Source: Microbacterium testaceum StLB037
GTDB taxonomy: Bacteria; Actinomycetota; Actinomycetes; Actinomycetales; Microbacteriaceae
Assembly (NCBI RefSeq): GCF_000202635.1
Contig: NC_015125.1
Location: forward strand, 2,666,001-2,730,000
Direction of reading: 5' to 3'
DNA length: 64,000 nucleotides
Part shown: piece by piece, positions 17,853-25,314 of the stretch
Numbering within the stretch: position 1 is the first letter of the stretch
Layout of the letters: each line of letters begins with the position of its first letter
Position numbers and translations under genes: made by a program
Notes under the pieces: generated by a model
What the model was told of the DNA's origin: nothing
Databases searched by the model: none
Seen by the model: only the letters and a program-made list of their open reading frames with translations

Positions 17853-18740
17853 ATGTCCATTCCCCTGGATCTCGCTCGCACTCTCGCCGTGGTGGTCGAG
17901 GAGGGGACTCTGGATGCCGCAGCCCGCCGCCTGCACGTCACTCCGTCCGCGGTGAGTCAACGCATCCGCGCGCTCGAGGATCAGCTCGGTCGGGTCGTTC
18001 TCGTGCGCTCGAAGCCCGTGCGCACCACGGAGGCGGGCGACGCCGTCGTGCGTCTGGCCCGGCAACTCGCGCTCCTCGAGCACGACGCGCTCGCGGCGAT
18101 CGGCGCGGAAGGCGGAGCTGTGGCATCCGTTCCCCTCGCGGTGAACGCGGACTCGCTCGCGACGTGGTTCCTCCCGCCGCTGGCGCGAGTCGCGCGGCGC
18201 CGTCCGGTCGTCTTCGACCTGCACCGCGACGACCAGGACTTCACCGCCGGACTCCTCGAGGCCGGCACGGTGATGGCTGCGGTGACCTCGCGAGAGACCC
18301 CGGTCGCCGGCTGCCGCGTGCGTCGGCTCGGCGTCCTGCGGTACGAGGCGGTGGCAATGGTGTCGTTCGCGGCGCGCTGGTTCCCCGACGGTGTCGACGC
18401 CGAAGCGCTCGCGGCGTCGCCCGTCGTGGACTTCGACCGCCGCGACGACCTGCAGACGCAGTGGCTGACACGGCGGGGAGTCGCGGCGGCGGAGCCTCCG
18501 CGGCACCGGGTTCCGGCATCCCAGGACTTCGCCACCGCTGTCGAGCTGGGGCTCGGGTGGGGGCTGTTGCCGAGCTTCCAATCGGCCGCGGGCCTGTCCG
18601 AGGGCACGCTCGTGCGGCTCGGGGACGACCCGATCGAGGTCCCGCTGTTCTGGCAGCAGTGGAACCTCACCTCGGCGCTGCTCGACGATGTCGCCGAAGA
18701 GGTCGTCGAGGAGGGGCGGCGCGTCCTGGCCGCCGCGTGA
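17853..18740 (+). CDS. LysR-family regulator of the LysG/ArgP type
   Basis: 295 residues. The N-terminal winged helix is typical (LAVVVEEGTLDAAARRLHVT, then PSAVSQRIRALEDQLG), followed by the periplasmic-binding-protein-like effector domain. It is closest to ArgP/LysG, which activates the divergent exporter when lysine or arginine accumulates. The pairing with the LysE-family gene, 69 nt away and divergent, supports this role. The regulator ends 1 nt before the convergent oxidoreductase gene. Confidence 0.88.
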   Translation: MSIPLDLARTLAVVVEEGTLDAAARRLHVTPSAVSQRIRALEDQLGRVVLVRSKPVRTTEAGDAVVRLARQLALLEHDALAAIGAEGGAVASVPLAVNADSLATWFLPPLARVARRRPVVFDLHRDDQDFTAGLLEAGTVMAAVTSRETPVAGCRVRRLGVLRYEAVAMVSFAARWFPDGVDAEALAASPVVDFDRRDDLQTQWLTRRGVAAAEPPRHRVPASQDFATAVELGLGWGLLPSFQSAAGLSEGTLVRLGDDPIEVPLFWQQWNLTSALLDDVAEEVVEEGRRVLAAA

Positions 18741-18741
18741 C

Positions 18742-19761
18742 TCAGTCGTCGCTGACCTGCAGCACGATCTTGCCGCGCGTGTGGCCGCGCTCGAGTTCGG
18801 TGTGCGCGGCGGCGGCCTCGTCGAGGTCGAAGACCCGGTCGATGAACACCCGCACCGCGCCCGAATCGAGCAGGCGCCCGATGGTCGCGAGCGCGGCACC
18901 GTCGGGGATCGTCTTGTAATCGGTCGACCGGATGCCACGAGCCGAGGCCGCCTCGCGGAAGCCCGGCCACGCCCCGGTGGGGACCTCGATGAGCAGGCCG
19001 CCGGGGCGGAGCACCTCGAGGGAGCGCGTGCCGGTGTCGTCGGCGACGTTGCCGATGAGGTCGATCACGACGTCGACCTCGGACACGACGTCTTCGAACC
19101 GGGTCGAGGTGTAGTCGACGACCTCGGCGGCACCGAGTTCGCGCAGCCAGTCGAGGTTGCGGGGCGACCCGGTCGCGATGACGTGCGCGCCGAAGTACGC
19201 CGCGAACTGCACCGCGAAGTGTCCGACGCCGCCGCTTCCCGCGTGCACGAGGATGCGCTGCCCCTGGTGGGCGAGCGCAGTCTCGACGACGAGGCCCCAG
19301 GCGGTCAGGGCGGCGACGGGGACGCCCGCGGCCTCGACGTACGACAAGGATGCGGGCTTGCGGGCGAGCGACAGGGTCGGCACCACGGCATACTCGGCGT
19401 ACCCGCCGGGGGTTCGGGGGACCGCGGCCATGCCGTACACCTCGGTGCCGACCGGGAAGGGATGCGCGTCGAAGGGGGCGCGTACCACCACGCCGCTCAC
19501 ATCGAGCCCGAGGACGGCGGGCCACGCGTCGATCGCTCCCGACATGCCGCGGCCCGCGCGGGTCTTGGCGTCGATGGGGTTGATACCCGCCGCGACGACG
19601 CGGACGAGCACCTCGCTCAGCACCGGCGTGGGAACGGGGACCTCGGCGACGTGCAGCGCCTCGGCGGCGCCGGGAGCATCGAAGACGGCAGCCCGCATGA
19701 CGTCGGGGACCGCGGGTGCGGGGTCGATGCTGGTCTCGGGACGCGTCGATCGGAATCTCAT
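18742..19761 (-). CDS. NADP-dependent quinone-oxidoreductase-like MDR protein
   Basis: About 339 residues of the medium-chain dehydrogenase/reductase superfamily, zinc-free quinone oxidoreductase group. Visible: MRAAVFDAPGAAEALHVAEV, VLGLDVSGVVV, GQRILVHAGSGGVGHFAVQF (nucleotide-binding AxGGVG) and the C-terminal RGHTRGKIVLQV. No catalytic-zinc Cys/His set is seen. The start is uncertain: ATG 19761 is given, but ATG 19698 (318 residues) gives the family-typical N-terminus and ATG 19830 is also open. Substrate unknown; the family reduces quinones and enones. Confidence 0.8.
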   Translation of the reverse strand: MRFRSTRPETSIDPAPAVPDVMRAAVFDAPGAAEALHVAEVPVPTPVLSEVLVRVVAAGINPIDAKTRAGRGMSGAIDAWPAVLGLDVSGVVVRAPFDAHPFPVGTEVYGMAAVPRTPGGYAEYAVVPTLSLARKPASLSYVEAAGVPVAALTAWGLVVETALAHQGQRILVHAGSGGVGHFAVQFAAYFGAHVIATGSPRNLDWLRELGAAEVVDYTSTRFEDVVSEVDVVIDLIGNVADDTGTRSLEVLRPGGLLIEVPTGAWPGFREAASARGIRSTDYKTIPDGAALATIGRLLDSGAVRVFIDRVFDLDEAAAAHTELERGHTRGKIVLQVSDD

Positions 19762-19870
19762 CGGGCGCTCTCTCTCGCGTGCGGTCGCCGGCGGCGACGC
19801 CGCCGCGGTGCCCTCAGTCAAGCGCGCCATTGTCTCCGCGGTGTTACACCTCGGTCACCGTGTCGCGACG

Positions 19871-20135
19871 GGGCGTTCAGCGGTCCGCGGTGGCGCTGTG
19901 CGGTCGGCGGTGGCGGTGTGCGGTCGGCGGTGCGCGGTCCGCGGTGCCGCTCTGCGGTCTGCGGTGGCGCTGTGCGGTCTGCGATGGCGCTGTGCGGCCT
20001 GCGGTGGCTGTGCGCGGTGCCGCTCTGCGGTGGCGGTGGCGGTGCGCGGTCCGCGGTGCCGCTCTGCGGTCTGCGGTGGCGCTGTGAGGTTCGCGGTGCC
20101 GCTCTGCGGTCCGCGGTGCCGCGCGCTGGTCCCTG
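19871..20135. repeat. Degenerate GCGGT-rich minisatellite
   Basis: About 265 nt built from imperfect units of about 19-20 nt around TGCGGTCYGCGGTGGCGC. Strongly G/T-skewed on the plus strand. No credible gene lies between the oxidoreductase start region and the MarR gene (19762-20302); the interval holds this tract and hairpin C1. Confidence 0.75.
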
Positions 20136-20177
20136 TCGTGCGCGCGCCCACAGCGCTGCGGGCCTGCGTCCCCCGAT

Positions 20178-20232
20178 CGAGTGTCCAGAACATCCGGACG
20201 TTCTGAGAACGTCCGGATGTCTTGGACACTCG
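20178..20232. repeat. Palindromic repeat family C, copy 1
   Basis: A 55-nt hairpin. Two 26-nt arms starting CGAGTGTCC and continuing ACATCCGGACGTTC pair with two mismatches around a 3-nt loop. A related hairpin with the same outer motif is at 55157-55205. No T-run follows on either strand. Confidence 0.85.
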
Positions 20233-20302
20233 GCGGGGGTTCGCGGCACGGGCTCCCGCGGCGCGGGCTTTCGCGGCGTGGGCTTCCGCGGGAGGGCGGC
20301 GC

Positions 20303-20776
20303 TCAGTCGCGAGAAGGGACCTCGCCGACGGCGAGGGCGTGCAGCAGCGTCGAGAGATGGCGGATGTCGACGACCGACCAGTCGGCCATCGCCTCGTACA
20401 GCCTGCTCTCATGCGGGGCGCGCGCGTCGGCGAGGCGTTCGTGGCCCAGCTCGGTCACCGAGATCAGACGCGATCGACCGTCGTTCGGGTCGGGCGTGCG
20501 GCTGACGAGGCCCAGGTCTTCGAGTTCGCTGATCGACCGGCTGAGGAAGCCCTTGTCGGCCGCCAAGCGCTCGGCGAGTGCCGACAGCGTCAGTGGGCCG
20601 AAGCGGCTGACGACGGAGAGGGCCTTGAACGTGGCCGGCAGCATCCCGGGGCTCACGCGTTCCGCCGCTTCGGAGACGAAGCGGCGGAACACGGTCATGA
20701 GCTCCGAGAACGACGACTCCAGGGCCTGCACGGCCTCGCGGCGGTCATCGCTCAATTCGCTCGTCACGTCAGACAT
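20303..20776 (-). CDS. MarR-family transcriptional regulator
   Basis: 157 residues with the MarR winged helix: GPLTLSALAERLAADKGFLS (recognition region) and DPNDGRSRLISVTELG (wing). ATG 20776 follows GGGAGAGG and overlaps the stop of the upstream exporter gene by 8 nt, so regulator and exporter form one operon. MarR proteins repress such exporters and release on binding phenolic or hydrophobic compounds. Two TTGAC-N4-GTCA sites at the operon promoter are the likely operators. Confidence 0.9.
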   Translation of the reverse strand: MSDVTSELSDDRREAVQALESSFSELMTVFRRFVSEAAERVSPGMLPATFKALSVVSRFGPLTLSALAERLAADKGFLSRSISELEDLGLVSRTPDPNDGRSRLISVTELGHERLADARAPHESRLYEAMADWSVVDIRHLSTLLHALAVGEVPSRD

Positions 20777-22463
20777 CCTCTCCCATCTGAGCCTCGCGGC
20801 GTGCACGGCGTGAGGGAGTGGCATCCTGCGTCGGCACCGCACCGGTCGCGGCCAGCGTCGCCATGCCGGCGGGAACCGACACGGTGGCGAAGTCGGCCTC
20901 GCTCGCCGCCACGCGCTCCGTGGTCGTCATGCGGGTGAGGGGGCGGTTCGGCAGGAACAGGATCGCGATGAGGCTGACCACGGCGACCGGCACCGCGATG
21001 AGGAAGGAATGAGCGATCGACTGGGCGTAGATGTCCTCGACGATGACACGGACGCTCTCGGGCAGGGTGGACACCTGCGGGATGGTGCCCGACTGCAGCG
21101 ACTGGGCGACCGAGGCACCGTTGGCGCCGAGTCCCATGATCGCGGTCTTGAGGTCTTCGGCCCGGTCGGTGAACAGGCTCGTCGCCATGCTGGCGAGCGC
21201 CGCGCCCATGACGGAGACGCCGATCGTGCCGCCGAGGCTGCGGAAGAACGTCACGCCCGAGCTCGCCGCACCCATCTGCGTGGGGTTGGCGGTGTTCTGC
21301 ACGATGAGAACGAGGTTCTGCATCGTCATGCCGACACCCGCGCCGAGGAAGAACATGTAGAGCGAGACGAGGGCGAAGTTCGTGTCGTAGTGGATGGTCG
21401 ACAGCAGGTACGAGCCCGCGATCAGGAGCACACCGCCGGTGATGAGGAACGGCTTCCAGTGCCCGAAGCGCGAGATGAGCGCGCCGACGACGATCGACGA
21501 GACCAGTAGACCGCCGATCATGGGGATCGTCATGACACCGGCTTCGGTGGGCGTGGCGCCGCGCGCCATCTGCATGTACTGGCTGAGGAACACCGAGGTG
21601 CCGAACATCGCCAGGCCCGTGGCGATCGAGGCGATCGTGGCGAGGGTGAAGGTGGCATCCCGGAACAGGGTCAGGGGCACGAGGGGCTCGGACGAACGGA
21701 GCTCGACGACCACGAACAGGATCGCGGCGAGCACGGCTCCGCCGACCATGAGCACGGTCTCGGTGCTGGCCCAGTCGAAGGACTTTCCGGCGTTGGTCAC
21801 CCAGATGAGGATGAGCGAGACCGCGGTCGACAGCAGCACGATGCCGAGGTAGTCGATCTTGACCGTGCGCTTCGCGCGCACCGGGAGGTGCAGCGTGCGC
21901 TGCTGGATCAGGAGAGCGGCGACGGCGAAGGGCAGGGCTACGAAGAAGTTGAAGCGCCAGCCGAACGCGTCGGTGATGACACCGCCGAGCAGCGGCCCGC
22001 CCACGGTGGCGACGGCCATCACGGCGCCGAACAGGCCCATGTAGCGCCCGCGCTCGCGGGGGCTGATGATGTCGGCCATGATCACCTGGCTGAGGGCGGC
22101 CAGGCCGCCGGCACCCAGACCCTGCACAGCGCGGAAGGCGATGAGCATGTCGGTGTTCTGCGAGAACCCGGCGGCCGCGGTGGCGAGCACGAAGATCGCG
22201 ATCGCGATCTGGATGAGCACCTTTCGGTTGAACAGGTCCGCGAGCTTTCCCCAGATGGGGGTCGAGATCGCGGTGGTGAGGAGGGTCGCGGTGATGACCC
22301 AGGTGTAGGCGTTCTGGTCGCCCGACAGGTCGTGCACGATGACGGGCAGCGACGTCGAGACGACGGTCGAGGCGAGCATCGACACGAAGGTGCCGAGCAG
22401 CAGCCCGATGAGGGCGGGGAGGACGCGCCGCTGAGCGGGCGCGTCGACGGAGGTGGTTGCCAT
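20769..22463 (-). CDS. MFS drug exporter, DHA2 (EmrB/QacA) family
   Basis: 564 residues with about 14 membrane segments. Motif A-like WGKLADLFNRK and motif C-type GGPLLGGVITDAFGWRFNFF mark a proton-driven exporter. The start MATTSVDAPAQRRVLPALIG is followed immediately by helix 1. Expression is probably controlled by the co-transcribed MarR protein through the operators 52 nt upstream of the start. Family members export dyes, antibiotics or bile-salt-like compounds; the actual substrate is unknown. Confidence 0.9.
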   Translation of the reverse strand: MATTSVDAPAQRRVLPALIGLLLGTFVSMLASTVVSTSLPVIVHDLSGDQNAYTWVITATLLTTAISTPIWGKLADLFNRKVLIQIAIAIFVLATAAAGFSQNTDMLIAFRAVQGLGAGGLAALSQVIMADIISPRERGRYMGLFGAVMAVATVGGPLLGGVITDAFGWRFNFFVALPFAVAALLIQQRTLHLPVRAKRTVKIDYLGIVLLSTAVSLILIWVTNAGKSFDWASTETVLMVGGAVLAAILFVVVELRSSEPLVPLTLFRDATFTLATIASIATGLAMFGTSVFLSQYMQMARGATPTEAGVMTIPMIGGLLVSSIVVGALISRFGHWKPFLITGGVLLIAGSYLLSTIHYDTNFALVSLYMFFLGAGVGMTMQNLVLIVQNTANPTQMGAASSGVTFFRSLGGTIGVSVMGAALASMATSLFTDRAEDLKTAIMGLGANGASVAQSLQSGTIPQVSTLPESVRVIVEDIYAQSIAHSFLIAVPVAVVSLIAILFLPNRPLTRMTTTERVAASEADFATVSVPAGMATLAATGAVPTQDATPSRRARREAQMGEDV

Positions 22464-22514
22464 GCGGAACTCCACGGAAGGGGGACGGATGCCGCGACGA
22501 CGATGGCGCGATTG

Positions 22515-22559
22515 GTTGACTTGCGTCAACGATACGCCTGATGCTTGACCTGCGTCAGC
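22515..22559 (-). promoter_or_regulatory. Promoter with two MarR-type operators
   Basis: GTTGAC-TTGC-GTCAAC (22515-22530, perfect 6-bp arms) and CTTGAC-CTGC-GTCAGC (22544-22559, 5 of 6) are spaced 29 nt, about three helical turns. On the minus strand the second site overlaps a CTGACG -35 box and TATCGT forms the -10 box between the sites, so binding would block the exporter-marR promoter. Confidence 0.75.
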
Positions 22560-22561
22560 TA

Positions 22562-23236
22562 TTAATCGAGGAGCGCGAGGGCGCGGTACCTCTCCGTGGG
22601 CTCTTTCGGGGTCTGGATGGGCCGGCGCGACTCCATGGTGCGTCGGTAGAGCTCGTCGATGAGGGAGGTCGCGAGCCCGACGAGCTTGGCGATCTCGCGC
22701 TCGTCCCGGTCGATCCACTGGCAGCGCGGCTCATCGTGGAGCGGGACGAAGCCGTCGTGCTGTTCCCAGGCGACGAGCGTGCGCTCCGCACCGAGCACGT
22801 GCTGCTGCCACCAGATCTGTCGCATGTAGGTGCGGGGGATCGAGCGCCACGCCTTGTTGGTGGTCTTGATCTCGGCGAGCACGATGCGTCCCTCGCCGTC
22901 GACGACGACCCCGTCGGGGGTGGCCAGGTGTCGCCTCTCGACGACCGCGTGATACAGGGCGGACGAGGGTTGGATGCCATGCGTCGCCGCCACCCAGGCC
23001 GCGATCTCGGGTTCGCGTCGACGGCCGTGCGCCGTGAAGGCGTTACCCGAGAAGTTCGAGCCCATGAGCTTGGCATCCGCGGCTCTCGAGATCGCGTTGG
23101 CGCTGGTGAGCGTCGCGACGTCGGTGGCCGTGATCCCGCGCGAGCGCGCCCGGATCCAGGCCACGCGGTCGCGCGAGTCGGCGACGATGCGGGCGTCGAG
23201 GTCGGCGCTGCGGGAGGCGACGAGCTCGGGGGACAT
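22562..23236 (-). CDS. YqaJ-family (lambda-exonuclease-like) nuclease domain protein
   Basis: 224 residues. The PD-(D/E)XK core of YqaJ/lambda exonucleases is complete: GITATDVATL (34-43), HGRRREPEIAAWV (70-82, Glu75), TPDGVVVDGEGRIVLAEIKT (106-125, Asp108, Glu122, Lys124) and QIWWQQHVLG. Phage YqaJ proteins degrade duplex DNA to make recombination substrates with a RecT partner. Here there is no RecT, integrase or other phage gene, so it is a chromosomal stand-alone copy. The start is preceded by TAGGGT seven nt upstream (leaderless type). Confidence 0.8.
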   Translation of the reverse strand: MSPELVASRSADLDARIVADSRDRVAWIRARSRGITATDVATLTSANAISRAADAKLMGSNFSGNAFTAHGRRREPEIAAWVAATHGIQPSSALYHAVVERRHLATPDGVVVDGEGRIVLAEIKTTNKAWRSIPRTYMRQIWWQQHVLGAERTLVAWEQHDGFVPLHDEPRCQWIDRDEREIAKLVGLATSLIDELYRRTMESRRPIQTPKEPTERYRALALLD

Positions 23237-23310
23237 GCGTTCGACCCTAACCCCGGTCTACGGTCGAGCGGATGTGAGGCTCGGCGCGTCGGCATCCGGG
23301 GTCTTGTCAT

Positions 23311-23329
23311 CGAAGTAAGGGTGACCTAA
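23311..23329. promoter_or_regulatory. DtxR/IdeR-like iron box
   Basis: The complement reads TTAGGTCACCCTTACTTCG and matches the 19-bp iron box TTAGGTTAGCCTAACCTAA at 13 positions; on the plus strand GTAAGGGTGACCTAA matches the frequent actinobacterial half-box form. It ends 9 nt before the start of the SIP-domain gene, where a bound repressor would block initiation. Confidence 0.6.
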
Positions 23330-23338
23330 GTTGAGGGC

Positions 23339-23740
23339 ATGACTCCGGATGCCACGTCCCTCCGTCGCCCCGATGGCGGCCGCTGGTGCGATCTCGAGGG
23401 AGCTGTGTTCCTCGGCGGAGACGTGCGGAACCTGCCCGCGATGCGGAGGATCGCCGCGGCGCTGCCGCCGGAGGCGCACCTCACGGTGGTCGTCGAGGTC
23501 TGCGGATGGGAGGAGGTGGGCGTCATCGATGCGGGCGACGGCCGTGTGAGCTGGCTGGACCGCACGACCGACGGCGCGATGCGCCCGCGCGGCGAGCGAC
23601 TGGCCGCCGCCATCCACGCCTGGTGCGCCGAGTGGGCGTGCGGTGACGACCCCGTCTGCACGGTGTGGCTCGGCGCCCGCACCCCCACGCGGATCGTGCG
23701 CATGACGCAGGCGCTGCTGCCGGAGGCGCGCGTGTCTTGA
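23339..23740 (+). CDS. Orphan siderophore-interacting protein (SIP) C-terminal domain
   Basis: 133 residues, corresponding only to the C-terminal NAD(P)H-binding half of ViuB/SIP ferric-siderophore reductases: VFLGGDVRNLPAMRRIAAAL, then LTVVVEVCGWEEV, VSWLDR and CTVWLGARTPTRIVR. The FAD-binding N-terminal barrel is absent and there is no room for it upstream. The DtxR-like box just before the ATG fits iron-repressed expression. SIP enzymes release iron from siderophores by reduction; what a half-protein does is unclear. It could be a partner subunit or an early stage of decay. Confidence 0.7.
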   Translation: MTPDATSLRRPDGGRWCDLEGAVFLGGDVRNLPAMRRIAAALPPEAHLTVVVEVCGWEEVGVIDAGDGRVSWLDRTTDGAMRPRGERLAAAIHAWCAEWACGDDPVCTVWLGARTPTRIVRMTQALLPEARVS

Positions 23741-23786
23741 CGGCGCGGGTGGGTGAGGGCGGCGTCGCGGCGGGTGGGCGGCGCGC

Positions 23787-23845
23787 CGAGACCGCACGTG
23801 ATTCCCGAGTCCGCAGGGTTCGGCCGCGAAAGCCGTGCGGTCTCG
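23787..23845. repeat. Palindromic repeat family B, copy 1
   Basis: A 59-nt element with a perfect 12-bp inverted repeat CGAGACCGCACG at 23787-23798 and its complement at 23834-23845. It lies about 100 nt upstream of the second nuclease-like gene. Confidence 0.8.
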
Positions 23846-23947
23846 ACGACTCTGGGCGTTCTCGGCGACGGTGCGACCCCTCCTCCCCGCAGGCCGGCCT
23901 GTGGAGAGCGCGAGAGGTCGGCGACGCGGACGCGGCATTGTGGCCGG

Positions 23948-24934
23948 ATGCACGGTCTCACGGACATCCAACGAGTGCGCCGCATGCTCTTCACGCGGGA
24001 GGAGCTCCTTGATCGAGACGTGACTCAGCGCGAACTCCGCGCTGCGGGTGTGGGCGGGCGATGGATGCGCATCCAGCCCGGGATCTACGTGGAACGGGCC
24101 GCCTTCGATGCCCTGCGTCCCGCGCATCGGCACCGCATTGCTGTCGTCGCGGCTGTCGGTCGATCTCGTGGACGCATCGGCGTGGTCTCCCACCTCTCCG
24201 CCGCGGTGCTCCACGGCTTGCCGCAGTACCGGTTCCGCCCCCGACCGGTCTCCGTGACGATCCCGGATGCCACGCACCCGCCGAGTCGCGCTGGTCTGCG
24301 TCGACACACAGATGAGTTGGGGGAAGCCGATGTCATCGAGATCGACGGCATCCGCTGCACCTCCCTCGAGCGCACGATCTTCGACATCGCCCGCACCGAA
24401 CCGTTGGAGACCTCCGTGTCCTGCGCCGACGCCGCTCTTCGCCGTCTCGTCGTGGATGGCAGGACTTTCGACGCTGACCTCCAAGTCGAGTGGCGAGAGC
24501 GCTTCGCTCGACGCGCGGAGCGCGCGGCTGGTCGTCGCGGCGTCCGCCGGGCGAGGTGGGTGGGCGGATTCGCAGACGGTCGAGCGGAACTGCCCGGCGA
24601 GAGCGTCAGTCGGCTTCAGCTGCATCGGCTGGGTTTCCGGGAGTTCGATCTGCAGGTCGCGGTCGAAGGGCCGCGAGGGTTCGACTACTACGTCGACGTG
24701 GGGCTGGGGGAGGTGCGCACCTTTTGGGAGTTCGATGGGGAGGAGAAGTACCGCAGCGAGGCCATGCGTCGGGGTCGGTCGCTCGAGGACGTGCTTCTGG
24801 AGGAGAAGCGCCGCGAGGACTGGATCCGGGGTCGTACGCGGTGGCATTTCGTCCGGGGCGGATTCACGGACATCGCCACGCCGGAAACACTCGCTGCTCG
24901 CCTCTCGGCTTTCGGCGTCAAATCGCCCCGCTGA
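23948..24934 (+). CDS. AbiEi-like/DUF559-like putative nuclease, flanked by family-B palindromes
   Basis: 328 residues with the same two-part layout as the gene at 10514-11473. The N-terminal winged-helix/AbiEi-like part reads RIQPGIYVE, SHLSAAVLHGLPQY (81-94), GIRCTSLERTIFDIAR. The C-terminal nuclease-like part contains DYYVDVG (Asp250), WEFDGEEKY (Glu261, Asp263, Lys267), EEKRRED (285-291) and a closing W/F-rich strand. Identity to the first copy is low apart from these motifs, so they are distant paralogues. The start at 23948 gives MHGLTDIQRV, with CATTGT six nt upstream (possible leaderless start). It sits between family-B repeats (B1 upstream, B2-B3 downstream) just before the rplJ promoter. 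Confidence 0.72.
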   Translation: MHGLTDIQRVRRMLFTREELLDRDVTQRELRAAGVGGRWMRIQPGIYVERAAFDALRPAHRHRIAVVAAVGRSRGRIGVVSHLSAAVLHGLPQYRFRPRPVSVTIPDATHPPSRAGLRRHTDELGEADVIEIDGIRCTSLERTIFDIARTEPLETSVSCADAALRRLVVDGRTFDADLQVEWRERFARRAERAAGRRGVRRARWVGGFADGRAELPGESVSRLQLHRLGFREFDLQVAVEGPRGFDYYVDVGLGEVRTFWEFDGEEKYRSEAMRRGRSLEDVLLEEKRREDWIRGRTRWHFVRGGFTDIATPETLAARLSAFGVKSPR

Positions 24935-24982
24935 CGCCGGCTCGTCGCGGGCCGTCGGCCGAGCGCGAGTCGGCGGCGGGAG

Positions 24983-25070
24983 CGCGAACCCGCATTCGAT
25001 TACCCATCGCGTACGCGTTGTGCGGCAATCGAGCACGGTCTCGGCAATCGTGTGCGGTCTGGGGGTTTCG
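24983..25070. repeat. Palindromic repeat family B, copy 2 (degenerate)
   Basis: Arms CGCGAACCCGCATTCGATTACC and the complement of the segment ending at 25070 pair only in part, but the right arm (complement GACCGCACACGATTGCCGAG) clearly matches copies B1 and B3. Confidence 0.55.
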
Positions 25071-25144
25071 TGGCCCGGGGGCGGGACCGCCCGGCCCCGC
25101 GCCGCCCGGCCCCGCGCCGCCCCGGCCCGGCCCGGCGGCGGCGG

Positions 25145-25226
25145 CGCGAAACCGCACGGCATCGTCGAGACCGCGGGGTCTTGTGCGGCGGGGCATGCGG
25201 CCTCGGCAAACGAGTGCGGCTTCGCG
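25145..25226. repeat. Palindromic repeat family B, copy 3
   Basis: An 82-nt element. The arms begin CGCGAAACCGCAC and CGCGAAGCCGCAC (from opposite strands) and continue with CGAGACCGC/CGAGGCCGC. The stretch between copies 2 and 3 (about 25075-25144) is a C/G-only low-complexity tract, as beside the first nuclease gene. No other gene is seen in 24935-25523. Confidence 0.7.
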
Positions 25227-25278
25227 AACCCGGGCGGGGCGGCGGGGGCGGCGGGCGGCCAGGGGGCGGGTGCGCGGA

Positions 25279-25308
25279 TTGGCGAAGGGGGCGGGGGTCG
25301 GGTACAGT
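25279..25308 (+). promoter_or_regulatory. rplJ-rplL promoter
   Basis: TTGGCG (25279-25284) and TACAGT (25303-25308) are separated by 18 nt. They lie directly upstream of the L10 leader, with the expected start near 25315. Confidence 0.6.
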
Positions 25309-25314
25309 AGAGCC

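Noticed and set aside
19871..20135. CRISPR array
   Set aside because: The units are contiguous and degenerate with no spacers of constant length, and there are no cas genes.
22562..24934. Prophage remnant covering the YqaJ, SIP and nuclease-like genes
   Set aside because: No integrase, structural or lysis gene, no attachment-site repeat, and base composition like the rest of the chromosome.
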